DNA of 64,000 nucleotides from Erythrocercus mccallii (lineage: Eukaryota; Chordata; Aves; Passeriformes; Dicruridae), in contig VZRG01000304.1 in NCBI GenBank assembly GCA_013397435.1, positions 558,001-622,000 on the forward strand. Direction: 5' to 3'. Positions within the stretch are counted from its first letter, which is position 1, and every line of letters begins with the position of its first letter. This document shows, one piece after another, positions 36,201 to 45,603 of the stretch. The notes beneath the pieces are model-generated. The model ran no database searches, was not told the DNA's origin, and saw only the letters and a list, made by a program, of their open reading frames with translations. The position numbers were made by a program, and so were the translations under genes.

Positions 36201-39200
36201 ATATGTGTTTTTACATAGCAAGTGACTCTTACTTTAGGCAGCAGGACATAGGACATCACTGCTGGCTATCTTGTGTTGAGATAGATATTTTAGCCAACAT
36301 TTGTATAATGTCTCAATCTTACATGTCTTACACTTACTGACATTATTATTGCTACAAAGAGTAGATGTTACGATGAAGTAGAAATTTTAAAGAAATGTAG
36401 GAAGGGCTTAGAACCTTGTATGTATAAGCATATGTAGAAGCAGTATGATCAATCAAGTTGTGTGGGTTTGTTTTTATTTTTTTACATAAAGTATCCTGTG
36501 TTGCCTGAATCTGTTCCTTACTAGTTTTTTTCTACTGGAATAAGTTAATGAAGAAGTTGAATTATCAGGACTAAAACATATTAGTTGAAGTTTAATTGTT
36601 TTATTTTAATAGCAGGTTCCTCACCTAGTTCCAGTAGCAGCTCCTCTGTTAATCCAATGGCTTCTCTTGGAGCATTGCAGACGCTGGCAGGTGCTACAGC
36701 AGGCCTCAACGTTAGCTCTTTAGCAGGTAAGTTATGTGTAGTGATGGCTTGGGGGAATAGCTCATCATCATTCCTCAGCCTATAATAGGTCTCTGGGGTG
36801 ATTTTTTCTGCTCCCTGCTTTTTGTAATTGTGCTGAGCATTTGAAAGGTTATTGATCTGTCTCAGTGGAAGCACTCAGTCATCTTTTATTTCCTCTTTCT
36901 TATACAGGAATGGCAGCCTTAAATGGAGGACTTGGCAGTGGTGGTCTCTCAAATGGGACAGGCAGCACAATGGAAGCCCTCACACAGGCTTATTCTGGAA
37001 TCCAGCAATATGCTGCTGCTGCACTGCCTACACTCTATAACCAGAGTCTCTTAACACAGCAAAGTATTGGTGCAGCAGGAAGTCAAAAGGAAGGTAGGCA
37101 GAAAGTTGTAGAAACAACTTGAGAGGGGTTTTCAAAAGGGCAAGCTTAGCCCTTGCACCTACCTTACCTGCAGACTTTTTATTTGGTGTCATTTTTTAGA
37201 ATCCAGAAGTTACTGAAGATAAAAAAGGTCTGTGGGCATTCTACTAAGGGCTGCCCAAAGTAGTTTTTATACAGGATGTTTCTTGTGGGGTTTTTCTAGT
37301 CTTGAGTGCTTCCTTAATCATACTCCTGCATGTTCTCAGAGGGAAGGAGAATGAGTCTACAGCCTGATACATCTCACTGTCAGAGAATCAGATGTGGTTT
37401 TGTTAATGTTGTTTTCTGGGTCCTTCACCTCTTCCTACAGCTACTTATGCCAGTCTTCACTCTTCAGATTCAGGCTAAATTTAATATGTAGTTTAAAGTA
37501 ATGTAAAATGTAGGAGTAAGTTTCCAGCAGAATGTAGCATGTTTAGAAGAGAATCTGTCAGATTACAAGCAATGTGATTATTTGTATTTTGTTTGGAAAT
37601 TTACTTAGTAACTTTGGGACCATAGGTTTTGCATAGCCGTTTTTTGTTCAGTCAACATCTAGCAGTCAAACTTACTGAGTTCGGATGTCATTACAGCAAA
37701 TATTTGTGAACCAGTTTTGGCACAATGTATAAAGTACAAACAAAAGTGGTCAGAAAGAGCTAGAATTATTTGAGTGATCGATCTTAGCAAAGGGTCATGC
37801 TCATTTATTCTGGAATCAAGTGCTCTGCAGTACTGTAAATAGCAGTTTCATTTTTTAATCTAGAAAATTTGTCTTGACTGGCTCTTGCACCTATTTTTGT
37901 GCAGTGGGTATGTGGTATCCATGGTCTTTCTGAATTTATTTTCCTACTTGTTTGAAGGTCCAGAGGGAGCCAATCTATTTATCTACCATCTTCCCCAGGA
38001 GTTTGGGGATCAGGATCTGCTGCAGATGTTCATGCCATTTGGAAATGTCGTCTCTGCCAAGGTTTTCATTGACAAGCAGACCAATCTAAGCAAGTGTTTT
38101 GGTATGTTGGATCTACAGCTTCCTCATGAGGGACAGACATTGATCTCTCTGGTGACCAGTGACAGGACCTGAGATAAAGGCCTGAAGCTGAGTCAGGAGA
38201 GGTTTAGGTTGGATATTAGAAAAAAGTTTTTCACCCAGAGGGTGCATGGGCATTGGAAGAGGTTCCCCAGGGAAGTGGTCACAGCACCAGTCTGACAGAC
38301 TTCAAGAAAAGTTTGGAAAGTGCTCTCAGGTGAATAGTGGGATTCTCAGGGTGTCCTGTGCAGGGACTTCGGTGATCTTTGTGGATCCATTCCAACTCGG
38401 GATATTTTGTCATCTATAAATCATTATCTGTAAAAAGGTGGCTTTTATAGTAATCTCTTTTTCAGTATATTGTCTAGTCTAGCTATTAAGTAGGGAATCT
38501 CTGCATAATCCTAATAAATAAATAAACGAAACACTTCCAGCAATAAACTAACTGTATTTTCCTGATTTTCAATGTGACTTTTTGCTTTTCACAATTTTGT
38601 ATTATTGTGCCCTATTATAGTGTTCTGGCCGTGGATAATTCTCCCTGAGATGAGCTCAGTTGGTTAGAGCACGATGCTAATAATGCCAAGGCTGTGGGTT
38701 CAATCCCCTTATGGGCCATTCACTTAGGAGTTGGATTCCTTGATCCTTGTGGATCTCTTCTAACTCAGAATGTTCTGTGATTGTTATTTGTGTTTGCAGA
38801 CTGTAATCCTGATATAGTTCTTCCTCTTGCCTCTTCCTGTCTTTTCAATAATTTGTATATATTACTCAGTACATTATGATTATGAATTATTTCTATTAAT
38901 ATCTTTATAAATTACTATTGTGGGTACCATATTGCATTTTTGTAGTGCCATGAGCTCTCATGACTGTTTTGATAGATGGAGATTTCTTGTGATGGAATAG
39001 GAGAGGTGAGCCTTTCTCTGTAGTTTTGATAGCTTTATGTGTATAAAATCCTGAATTTCTACCTATTTGAGCCAAAAGATGTGGACAATCTGATACTTTG
39101 TGAGAACACAGAAATATGCTGATCATTCAGCTATAACACCTACATAATTATGGACACGTAGCCATTGACTGGAGTAGGAGTTATTCTCACTCCAGACATT

Positions 39201-39869
39201 GAGTGGAGTTATTTAAAATAGGTTCCTTCAAAACACTGGAGAAGTTTATTTTCAGGATAATCCTTTCCAGGAATGATATGCAACCTCCCATCTGAGGGCA
39301 ACCTAAACATAATAGTGGTATTAGTGCTACCCTTCCTTGGCAGCTATTTCACTCCAAAAAAATCTGCTCCCATAATGTCATGAGGGTTATTTCAGTCTTG
39401 TACCTTTAATGAGCTTTTGCATCTGGATGAACATTTTACAGGTTTGGTTTTCTCCCAGGTATGAGTTCTTATAAATAGCAGTACTTATTTCGTTGATAGA
39501 CTAGAAAGTGTTTATTTCCTGAGCTGTGTGTATCTTCTGGCTAAAGTTCTGTATGTCAGAGAGCAATGCTTTGTTTGAGATAATTTAAAAGTTATTATGA
39601 GGAGTCTAAAACAGTTGTGAGCGTCTGAAAATGGCACTTCATGCCAGCCTCTCTGACCTTGTGAATGCCTGCATTTCCAGCTGTGAGTAGCCATTGCAGG
39701 CAGCTCTGGCATGGGGTAATTGTGTGTTTTCCTCTCCTCAGGTTTTGTAAGTTACGACAATCCTGTCTCTGCGCAGGCTGCCATTCAGTCAATGAACGGC
39801 TTCCAGATCGGCATGAAGCGGCTGAAAGTACAGCTCAAGCGCTCCAAGAATGACAGCAAGCCATACTGA
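18148..39869 (+). CDS. CELF1: CELF1 (CUGBP1) CUGBP Elav-like family member 1, 13 coding exons
   Basis: CELF1 is a nuclear and cytoplasmic RNA-binding protein that controls alternative splicing, translation and decay of GU-rich mRNAs. Joining exons 18148-18218, 20197-20384, 21171-21253, 21655-21703, 24812-24946, 25144-25223, 25606-25767, 27072-27153, 30141-30269, 36613-36726, 36908-37093, 37958-38101 and 39742-39869 gives 1551 nt, 516 codons plus stop. Every junction has GT and AG ends and keeps frame. Starting at the internal ATG (20207) gives 489 residues, close to the human 486-490. In that numbering RRM1 runs from about 16 (RNP2 MFVGQV, RNP1 KGCCFVTF), RRM2 from about 108 (LFIGMI, GCAFVTF), the Ala/Ser/Gln-rich linker spans about 190-400, and RRM3 runs from about 404 (LFIYHL, KCFGFVSY), ending [14 protein letters not shown]2 is excluded by the N-terminus and the linker. 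Non-coding 5' exons and the promoter lie at or beyond the left edge. Confidence 0.97.
18219..20196. other. CELF1 intron between the alternative exon and the internal-start exon
   Basis: About 2 kb, AT-rich, with a T run near 19000. No repeat or other gene recognised. The acceptor at the end is strong (TTCTTGTTTTTCGTAG). Confidence 0.8.
20197..20384 (+). CDS. CELF1: CELF1 exon with internal start and first half of RRM1
   Basis: The acceptor TTTTTCGTAG ends at 20196 and the donor is GTCAGA at 20385. The ATG at 20207-20209 begins [17 protein letters not shown], the start of the standard short isoform, so bases 20197-20206 are 5' UTR in transcripts that lack the 18148 exon. The exon carries RRM1 RNP2 (MFVGQV). 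It reads RSWCEKD where I remember human RTWSEKD, so a Cys replaces a Ser; this may be a lineage difference. Confidence 0.97.
20385..21170. other. CELF1 intron within RRM1
   Basis: 786 bp of intron with no recognisable element, ending in a consensus acceptor. Confidence 0.85.
21171..21253 (+). CDS. CELF1: CELF1 exon, second half of RRM1 (RNP1)
   Basis: An 83-nt exon after the acceptor TCAATTGCAG and before the donor GTAAGA. It encodes [17 protein letters not shown] and the helix ending NMKILPG. It contains the aromatic RNP1 residues of RRM1 that stack on RNA. Confidence 0.97.
21254..21654. other. CELF1 intron
   Basis: 401 bp with nothing recognised. Confidence 0.85.
21655..21703 (+). CDS. 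CELF1: CELF1 exon, end of RRM1 and inter-RRM linker
   Basis: A 49-nt exon encoding [16 protein letters not shown]. The acceptor ends TTATAG and the donor is GTAAGC. It ends one base into a codon that is completed at 24812, next to a tandem acceptor. Confidence 0.96.
21704..24811. other. CELF1 intron between RRM1 and RRM2, with CR1
   Basis: 3.1 kb. It holds a CR1 fragment at about 21999-22836; the rest is AT-rich without a recognised element. A CATACATACATGCATG-like simple stretch lies near 23070. Confidence 0.8.
21999..22836 (+). mobile_element. CR1 LINE fragment, plus strand
   Basis: It starts in the RT domain ([20 protein letters not shown] at 22008 onward, where the catalytic Asp pair is again degraded to Gly-Asp) and runs through the C-terminal region and the 3' UTR to TTTTATGATTTTATGAAAT near 22836. 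It is about 840 bp with several frame breaks and lies in the sense direction within a CELF1 intron. Confidence 0.92.
24812..24946 (+). CDS. CELF1: CELF1 exon, first part of RRM2
   Basis: A 135-nt exon encoding [15 protein letters not shown] through GPDGLSR, with RNP2 of RRM2 (LFIGMI). The acceptor region reads TTAGCAG, a NAGNAG pair, so the leading Ala can be included or skipped. The donor is GTAAGC at 24947. Confidence 0.97.
25144..25223 (+). CDS. CELF1: CELF1 exon, second part of RRM2 (RNP1)
   Basis: An 80-nt exon after the acceptor TTTCCCCAG. It encodes [18 protein letters not shown] and the end of the helix, HQAQTME. The donor is GTAAAA. Confidence 0.97.
25224..25605. other. CELF1 intron with TA/TG simple repeat
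   Basis: 382 bp. A short TATATATATATGTGTCTGTATG stretch lies at about 25474-25500; otherwise nothing is recognised. Confidence 0.8.
25606..25767 (+). CDS. CELF1: CELF1 exon, end of RRM2 into the linker
   Basis: A 162-nt, frame-neutral exon after the acceptor GTTTGCAG. It encodes [19 protein letters not shown], a Gln-rich helix (LQQQMQQ) and [15 protein letters not shown]. The donor is GTGAGT at 25768. Confidence 0.97.
25768..27071. other. CELF1 intron before the LYLQ acceptors
   Basis: 1.3 kb. It includes an imperfect tandem duplication at 26867-27003 and a T-rich tract (GTTTTGTTTTTTGGTG) just before the tandem acceptors. Confidence 0.8.
26867..27003 (+). repeat. Imperfect tandem duplication, about 83-bp period
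   Basis: GCATGGGCTGC followed by GCTCTGGCTGTG occurs twice with an 83-bp offset and several mismatches between. It lies 70-200 bp before the LYLQ tandem acceptors. Confidence 0.6.
27072..27153 (+). CDS. CELF1: CELF1 linker exon with optional LYLQ start
   Basis: An 82-nt exon encoding [17 protein letters not shown] through HPMGG. Two acceptors lie 12 nt apart, TAG ending at 27071 and CAG ending at 27083, both in frame. Use of the second removes Leu-Tyr-Leu-Gln, the known LYLQ isoform difference of mammalian CELF1. The donor is GTGAGT at 27154. Confidence 0.96.
27154..30140. other. CELF1 intron
   Basis: 3.0 kb. No exon or firmly recognised repeat. A GC-richer block at about 29400-29900 keeps a 129-codon minus-strand frame but resembles no protein I know. 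Confidence 0.75.
30141..30269 (+). CDS. CELF1: CELF1 linker exon (Ala-rich)
   Basis: A 129-nt exon after the acceptor TGTGTTGCAG. It encodes [18 protein letters not shown] and a Thr/Ser-rich end, SPLSVLTSS. The donor is GTAAGA. It belongs to the divergent linker used for protein contacts and splicing activation. Confidence 0.96.
31752..32090 (+). mobile_element. Old CR1 3' fragment, plus strand
   Basis: The order of weakly matching blocks follows the CR1 3' end: GTGAAAGGACAACGGCAATG, GGGGCTGTGAAATCTCCATC, and CAGAGGTCCCTTTCAAAT near the end. Divergence is high, so the edges are approximate. Confidence 0.65.
33268..33284. repeat. Perfect hairpin CTTCAGC-CTC-GCTGAAG
   Basis: Seven-bp arms with a 3-nt loop, followed directly by a second partly complementary stretch (GCTCTCAGAACTGAGC). 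Downstream, GTAAATAAACTC at about 33350 resembles a poly(A) region. An eroded LTR is possible but not shown. Confidence 0.5.
36613..36726 (+). CDS. CELF1: CELF1 linker exon (Ser-rich)
   Basis: A 114-nt exon, or 111 nt from the second acceptor. It encodes (A)[18 protein letters not shown] and [18 protein letters not shown]. The acceptor reads ATAGCAG, a second NAGNAG pair. The donor is GTAAGT at 36727. A 6.3 kb intron precedes it. Confidence 0.96.
36908..37093 (+). CDS. CELF1: CELF1 linker exon before RRM3
   Basis: A 186-nt exon after the acceptor TATACAG. It encodes [36 protein letters not shown] and IGAAGSQKE. The donor is GTAGGC at 37094. Only 181 bp separate it from the exon before. Confidence 0.96.
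37094..37957. other. CELF1 intron before RRM3
   Basis: 864 bp with nothing recognised. Confidence 0.85.
37958..38101 (+). CDS. CELF1: CELF1 exon, first part of RRM3
   Basis: A 144-nt, frame-neutral exon encoding [18 protein letters not shown] through NLSKCFG, with RNP2 of RRM3 (LFIYHL). The donor is GTATGT at 38102. A CR1 fragment begins within roughly a dozen bases of the donor. Confidence 0.97.
38113..38424 (+). mobile_element. CR1 LINE 3' fragment next to the RRM3 donor
   Basis: Matches the CR1 3' region: GACCAGTGACAGGACCTGAG, then AGGTTTAGGTTGGATATTAG, then GGGATTCTCAGG and a degraded tail, TGTGGATCCATTCCAACTCG. It starts about a dozen bases behind the splice donor at 38102 and is about 310 bp long. 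Confidence 0.9.
38645..38784 (+). mobile_element. tRNA-Ile-derived SINE with CR1 tail (TguSINE1-like)
   Basis: The head is a tRNA-Ile derivative with A box TGAGCTCAGTTGG (38651-38663), anticodon region GATGCTAATAATGCCAAGG and B box GGTTCAATCC (38697-38706). The acceptor end GGGCCA is followed by a CR1-type tail (CTTAGGAGTTGGATTCCTTG through CTCAGAATGTTCTGTGAT). This chimera is the passerine SINE I know as TguSINE1, moved by CR1 machinery. The intact-looking tRNA part is not a real tRNA gene: the 5' end (CTCCCTGAGA) does not pair with the acceptor end. Confidence 0.9.
39742..39869 (+). CDS. CELF1: CELF1 last coding exon, end of RRM3 and stop
   Basis: The acceptor CTCTCCTCAG ends at 39741. The exon encodes [19 protein letters not shown] and ends [10 protein letters not shown] before TGA at 39867-39869. 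It carries RNP1 of RRM3. A good donor, CTG followed by GTAAGT, lies 41 nt after the stop. Confidence 0.97.
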
Positions 39870-42800
39870 GCACCCCTCCCCTCCGGGACTGGAGTGAGAA
39901 GGATCTTCTGGTAAGTTGGAGAGGAGCGCACTTAGTGATTCGAAGCCCTAAGGCTGTGTTTTTACAGTCCTGGAAGCTGATCCATGCCTTCTATCTGGCA
40001 CATCTTCCCTTGAAGACTCTCCTGCAGCCTCTGCTGAGAATCCCGCTTCGGATGGAGGACAAGTTTGTGCTTTTGTTTCCAGTGTTTTACTTTGGAGTTT
40101 AGGTGCCATATCGCTGAGGTTTTTTTTGTTTAGTTTTGGTTGTTTTTTTTTTTCTCCCTTATTTGAAGTTTGCTGTGTTTGTAACCAGTGTGTGTTGAGA
40201 AGGACCAATGCCAGCTCCTTGGGGGTGGGGAGAGAAGGTTAAAGGGAGCAGCAGAAACTGACACCACACTGCCTTGGGGTAGAGAGGAGAAGGGAAAGCA
40301 GAAATAACACAGAACAGCTGATGAAAACAAAGATGGGCAAGGAGAACAGAGAACTGGGTGAGAAAGAACTGACTCCATGTAGCCTTTGTCATGCCCCATT
40401 CGCTCTTTGAAATTTCCTTAACTGTATGCCATGGTAGGGATTTATTAAATCATCTCTAAAGCAGGAGATGGGCTAAAAGGGTGAACACACTAACAAGCCA
40501 AAGGAAAACTGCAGTGATTCTTTTTTTCTCTTTGCTGTATATAAACTAGTGTTTATATAGCAATGTGAATGTACACAGCACTTTATAAACCTATTAGATA
40601 ATGTATCTGCCCAGAAACTTTCACTCTCTGTCTACAGTGGACTATTAATGAAATGCAGTGAATTTCTCCATGTATAAGAAAACTTAACCTATGTACTATA
40701 TCTAGGATTTGTGGAAAGATAGAGGCAGCTTATCTGGATGAATACATCTGGGTCTGTAAACAAGAAACTTTAGATCCCTGGTAACCTGCAATTTTTGACA
40801 ATTTTTCTTCTTAACAGTTGATCACATTCCCCATTTCTGTGGAATAATGTCCTTTTTTTGCAGAGATTGCTATGAATTCCTTTTCATAAGCATAATGTAA
40901 GTGCTGATTGTTTATTGAAATAACTTCCTGTTTTGTTGGGGGTTTTTGTTAGTTTTTTTTTAATGAACAAAACTCGTGCAGTGACTTGGTCTAGTAATTA
41001 GGTGTAGCTCTTTACTGCAGTTTTCCTTTAAGGGGTTGTGTACCAGTGCAAAACAGGTTAAACCAGGAGCTGTGGAACCAGAGTATTGAGCCATTCAGTC
41101 TTTTTCTGCCTTTGGTACAAGCTGTTACCTTTTATATTGAAGGAAAATTGAACACACCCCTTAACTGAACACACACTTTACCTGCACACCAGTGAAATTG
41201 CTAGTGCATTGCTAAGGGTCTTCGGTATTCACTGGTTTTAGGGGGCTTAAAGGACTTTTGACACTCTGGCCTGAGCTGTTTCAAGAAATGAGTGTAGAGT
41301 TCCATTTTATATCCACCAAAATCCACCTCTGTCACAAGAGGAAGTTTACAATTTCTGTGTCTTTGACAGAAGTTCAATTTACCTCATAATATCTCCTTTT
41401 CCTTGTTTTCTTTGTATTCCTGGGTTGTAAGGCTGTTTCCCAGGGCTCCAGCTAACACTGCAGTCTGGGAGCCAGCTGCTAAATGATGTGTGTGGGTCAG
41501 ATGTGGGGTCAGGACTTTGTGTTCTGTTCCAGCAGGAGGAGCACTAAACCCATCAAACCTGAGATCTCAGGTCCAAATCACCACTTGTGTGCAGCGATCT
41601 GTTGGGAACGTTGGGCATTTCCAGGGACTGGGTCCCCTGGGATCTCAAATCTCAGAATTACAAGGCCAGATATGTAACATCCAAGGGGAGCCCTTTCCAG
41701 TTCTTAGACTGAAAATCAAACAGTTGATGTCAGTCTGTCCATATTGATGGCAGACAGGTAATTCTGTCAGTATTAATTAAATAATTTTGTGGTGGCAAAG
41801 TTTCAAAGGCCAGATTGCCAAATTTCCCAGTTATGCTGGCATGTGGTACCCTTCTATGTTAATTATTTGAATCTCTCTAGAAGCGTAAACATACACTGAA
41901 GTGAACCATGTACACTTGAATTCTGCACCATAGGAAAGATGTGTCCTGGTTTTCTGAGAAAAGAGTGTTGGAGTGTGAAGGCCTCCAGGGTGATTATGGG
42001 ATTTTTTTATATATATATATAAATTATATACTTTTCAAAAAAAGGAAAAAATAAAAAAAACATTAAAAAGTAGTTGGGAGCAACTGCTCCAAGTGCAACC
42101 TGCTGTAACCAAGAATGTTGTTTCTATTTTTATAGAAGTTTTATACCGCTCCAGGGTGGAGAATATTTATTATCTAAATTATTTCACTGGAAAAAAAGGC
42201 CAGGGTTTTGTAGAATCCTGAATGTGATTGTTTTACACACATAATGATGTGCATGATTGAAACTACTGATTTTCAGTGGGGTGTTTGCAGCCCAACAACT
42301 GCTAAACGAGGAAGATGAATGCTGTGAACCAGTGGAGGAGAGCACTGTGCTCTGGGGTCTCTACAGTCACTCTTACCTTCTTTGTACCCTACCCCACTGT
42401 ACTATCCAAGACCTTTGTCCTGTTTTTCTTTTAACCTGATGCTTTGGCCTCTTTACTAGTCATTTCAGTTGCCCAAAATTAGATATTTTAGCTTCTTCAT
42501 CCTATAGTCTGTCCCCAATACTGTAACGTACAGATCAGGCTTGGCATTGTTGCAAATAGGTGTGACTCTCTATTAACTTTAGGAGATTCACCAGTTTACA
42601 CTGTGGCTTAGTTTGATCAGTGACTCCTCCCAGACAAAATCACTTTAAGACACCTAACCTGGGCTAGTTCTTGTGCCTTACTGGCATAACTATAAGTATT
42701 GCCAAAAAGAAAAAGAAAATAAATCTATGCAGGTTAAATTTTAAAAGATGTGATCCTCAGATGGTTTGAATCAATGCAGTTCAGCTCTCTGAACGCGGTA

Positions 42801-42930
42801 GAGCTGCATCAGTTTTCACCAGCTGAAGATGTTGCCCTGTTTGTGTTGTTTCAGATATTTCCCTTTCTTGGTGTATCAATGTGTATGTTGCCAAAGTTAA
42901 TAAATGTATCAAGTTTGTGACTTGGGCAGA
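39870..42930 (+). other. CELF1: CELF1 proximal 3' UTR (unspliced form)
   Basis: Sequence after the CELF1 stop, with three AATAAA hexamers near its end (42050-42055, 42718-42723, 42899-42904). The last is followed by a T-rich tract and looks like the best proximal cleavage site. The whole stretch is single exon only if the donor at 39911 is not used. No other gene is seen here. Confidence 0.6.
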
Positions 42931-45603
42931 TTTTTTTTCTGATAACAAAACTGATCAGATAAAGTCAACATTTCTGTGTCTGTTTGGTGGCTGCCGCTGA
43001 TTGTGGGGATTTAGGCTGCTCTTGCCTTTCAGTCTTAAGCCAGTTTTCTTCCTCAGTTATTGGCAGGAAAGTCTGGGATTCTGGGGACTTGGGGCTTTTA
43101 AATTTTTAGTTCATATCGTGTGCTCATTCAAGTGCAAACCAAATCAATGTCAAATGCTCTATTTCCTGGATAGTAAGGTAAGAGTTGGGGGAGTTCAAAT
43201 AAACGGCAGAAGGTTGGCTGAGGCAGCCAAATGTACAGTGTGCTGTATGCTTAGAACCAAAGAACCTGATTTTCTACAAGAAAAGCTAAAAGAACTTCTG
43301 ATGAAATAGAATTCCTTATTATGTGTGCCACCAGGAAACATTTAAAATACTTTTTGTTTACAAGGTAGAAATGGTCTACGTCATACATTTATTCTTTTTC
43401 TCAGGAGATATTTGGTTTTACTATTGTAATAAGGTGAAAGAATTATGAACTTAGTCTGATACTGCTTAGTGTCAGTACTGTAGTAAATGAAATTGTTTCT
43501 TCAGTCCCATAGATAATCAACAGTCCAAAATAGGATAGCTTTTTGTAGTTTAACTTTTTTTTAATACAAAGCTGGCATGATTTAAAAATTCCAGCTCAGA
43601 AAAAATCTCACTGGCAAATGCATCTATCAGGAAAAAGTTTTTCACCTGAATACTGAAAGTCACATATTATGATAATTCTATCACGCAAAGCTGAATCCAA
43701 CTCAACTGGTAATGGCTGTGGATTAGGGAAGAACAACAAAACAGAATGACTGTGTTCCTATTTTATTTGGAAATGCCTAAAAACAACTTGGATAAAGCAA
43801 ATTGCAGATGAAGGGTGCAACTATGAACAGGTAAAATGCTTTAAAAGCTTGTTGCAGACATTTGGTTGTTGTAAAGATGATTGATATCCCTAGGATACCT
43901 GCCACAAAATATAAAACATGGAAGACAGGATTATCACTGTTGTGAGAATAGAAGGACAAACTGCAATAACTTTCTCCGAGTCATTAAGACCTTGTCCAGT
44001 ATTCCTTGGTTCTGTTTTATAGGTCAGTCTTTCCACAGGGCTTTGATAAAACTCAGTCTTTGCCCTCAACATAGCTGAGTGAAATATTTGAAAAATCCAT
44101 ATCAAGAAAATTCCCAGACAAATCACACAGAGGATTTCAGTGGTGCATGCTAAGATGTCACTTGATTTCAGGCTTCTTGTTGTTTCTCATGCCTCAGTTC
44201 ATGATGAATTTGCTTTTCTGTTTAAGAGTGAGTTCTTGCACCTATCTGCAAATTATCTAGAGTATTTCTTGAAATACAGAAATAAGTGCAAGAGTTGCAT
44301 TGTACTCTGCTGGAGTTGATTTAAACTCTGTACTAAAGTCCTTTCCCTTTATTGGAAAGCATGAAAAGCAAATTAATCTCAGCAGTTCTAATAAAAGGAG
44401 TGTTGCTGATCTAGTAGACAATGTGTTTCTTGTTGCTTTGGAACGAGAATGCAACACTTGCTATTCTCAAATGTTAGATAATATGCAAATCTCACCTTGT
44501 TCTAGTCTGTAACCAGAAGCTTTGAGATGTGCTGAAGATTAAGGCCACAAACAGGAGCTAAAGAGAAGTTGAGAGTGTGGGGAGGCAGAATAAGAAAACA
44601 AACCTTTTCCTCTCTCTTCTGCCTCCCACTCTCATCCCAAAATGTTCCTTGTCTCTTGCAGCTCACAAGCTGAGGGGAGGGAACAGAGGTATTTATGTCA
44701 CTTAATATAAGAATTATTTTTTTATAAACTCTTCAAGGAAATTTTAGGAAATGCATTTTTTCTGCTCATCAAACTGGGAACAGTGACTGTAGAGCTTCTC
44801 AGAGCCCACAATCTCCTCCTCATGAGGCCAGGGAGCTGAGGGCTGTTACTTAAAAGGTTGGAAATGGAAAATCCCTGTGCAGGTCTAATGATATGACAAG
44901 TGCTCAGCTAGGACAAGTCTTAACTTGCAGTCAAGTCTTAAGGAATTCTTCTCTGATGTGTGGGCTTTTTGTCTTGTATAATCTTTTTTTTTCCCCCTTC
45001 TCCAAGTCACCCACCCCCAGTTACATGGGGTCCTAGGGAATAAGAAGAGACTGTAGCTAAAGGAAAGAATGTGGATTTGCTGGGCTAATACTGCCTAAGA
45101 ACTTCACAAGTTAGAGTGCAAGAAAAGTCTCAAATGTCAAACCACCTGTGAATCCCTTGTGTCCTCTGTCTTGTCTCTCATGGTCTCAGTCTCTGTGGGC
45201 AAATGTTTGCCCTGGAGTCGTATTTTTTGGAATCAGTCTCCTGGGGAGGGAGTTTACTCTGTTCTAAACAGAGGTAGTAGACATACTGGGCACGGGGCAA
45301 GGTGAATGCATGCTAACCAGCGTGTCACTAGGCTGTGGAATGCTCCACAGACTGGGTGCTGAGAGGGAAATCCAGGCCTCTGCTTCCATTTGGTTTCTGG
45401 CAGTTTGATGTTTACTTGGTGTCCTTCATGTACCTTGACTTTTACTTGTCCATCGTTGGCATGTGCTGCCCTTCCCTGTCAATTCCCTTCCCCAGGAGAT
45501 CTCATTGTACAGTGCCCATTCTTGTTCTCTCTCTCCGTGTTTGGATGTACTGCTCTGTGTAACTCAGTGGGTCTCCCTCTTTCTGGTTTGTTTTTTTTTC
45601 TAG
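39911..45603 (+). other. Possible 3' UTR intron of CELF1
   Basis: A consensus donor (GTAAGT after CTG) at 39911 and a strong acceptor at 45603 (a long pyrimidine tract ending TTTTTCTAG) could remove 5.7 kb, including all proximal poly(A) signals. The stop codon would be 41 nt upstream of the junction, inside the usual 50-55 nt limit, so the spliced mRNA would not be an NMD target by that rule. Nothing coding is seen at 43000-45600. This is inferred from splice-site quality only. Confidence 0.45.
42899..42904 (+). terminator. Proximal poly(A) signal AATAAA of CELF1
   Basis: A canonical AATAAA about 3.0 kb after the CELF1 stop, followed within 30 nt by an eight-T run. Two weaker candidates lie upstream at 42050 and 42718. 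Confidence 0.6.

Larger units (their letters stand above)
30270..36612. other. CELF1 long intron
   Basis: 6.3 kb, mostly AT-rich. It contains an old CR1-like 3' fragment (about 31752-32090) and paired short hairpins near 33268-33300. No exon is seen. Confidence 0.75.
38102..39741. other. CELF1 intron within RRM3, holding CR1 and a SINE
   Basis: 1.6 kb. It holds a CR1 3' fragment next to the donor and a TguSINE1-like SINE, both in the sense direction. The remainder is AT-rich. Confidence 0.85.

Noticed and set aside
38645..38716. A tRNA-Ile gene
   Set aside because: The 5' acceptor arm is degraded and does not pair with the 3' arm, and a CR1-type tail follows directly; it is the head of a SINE.
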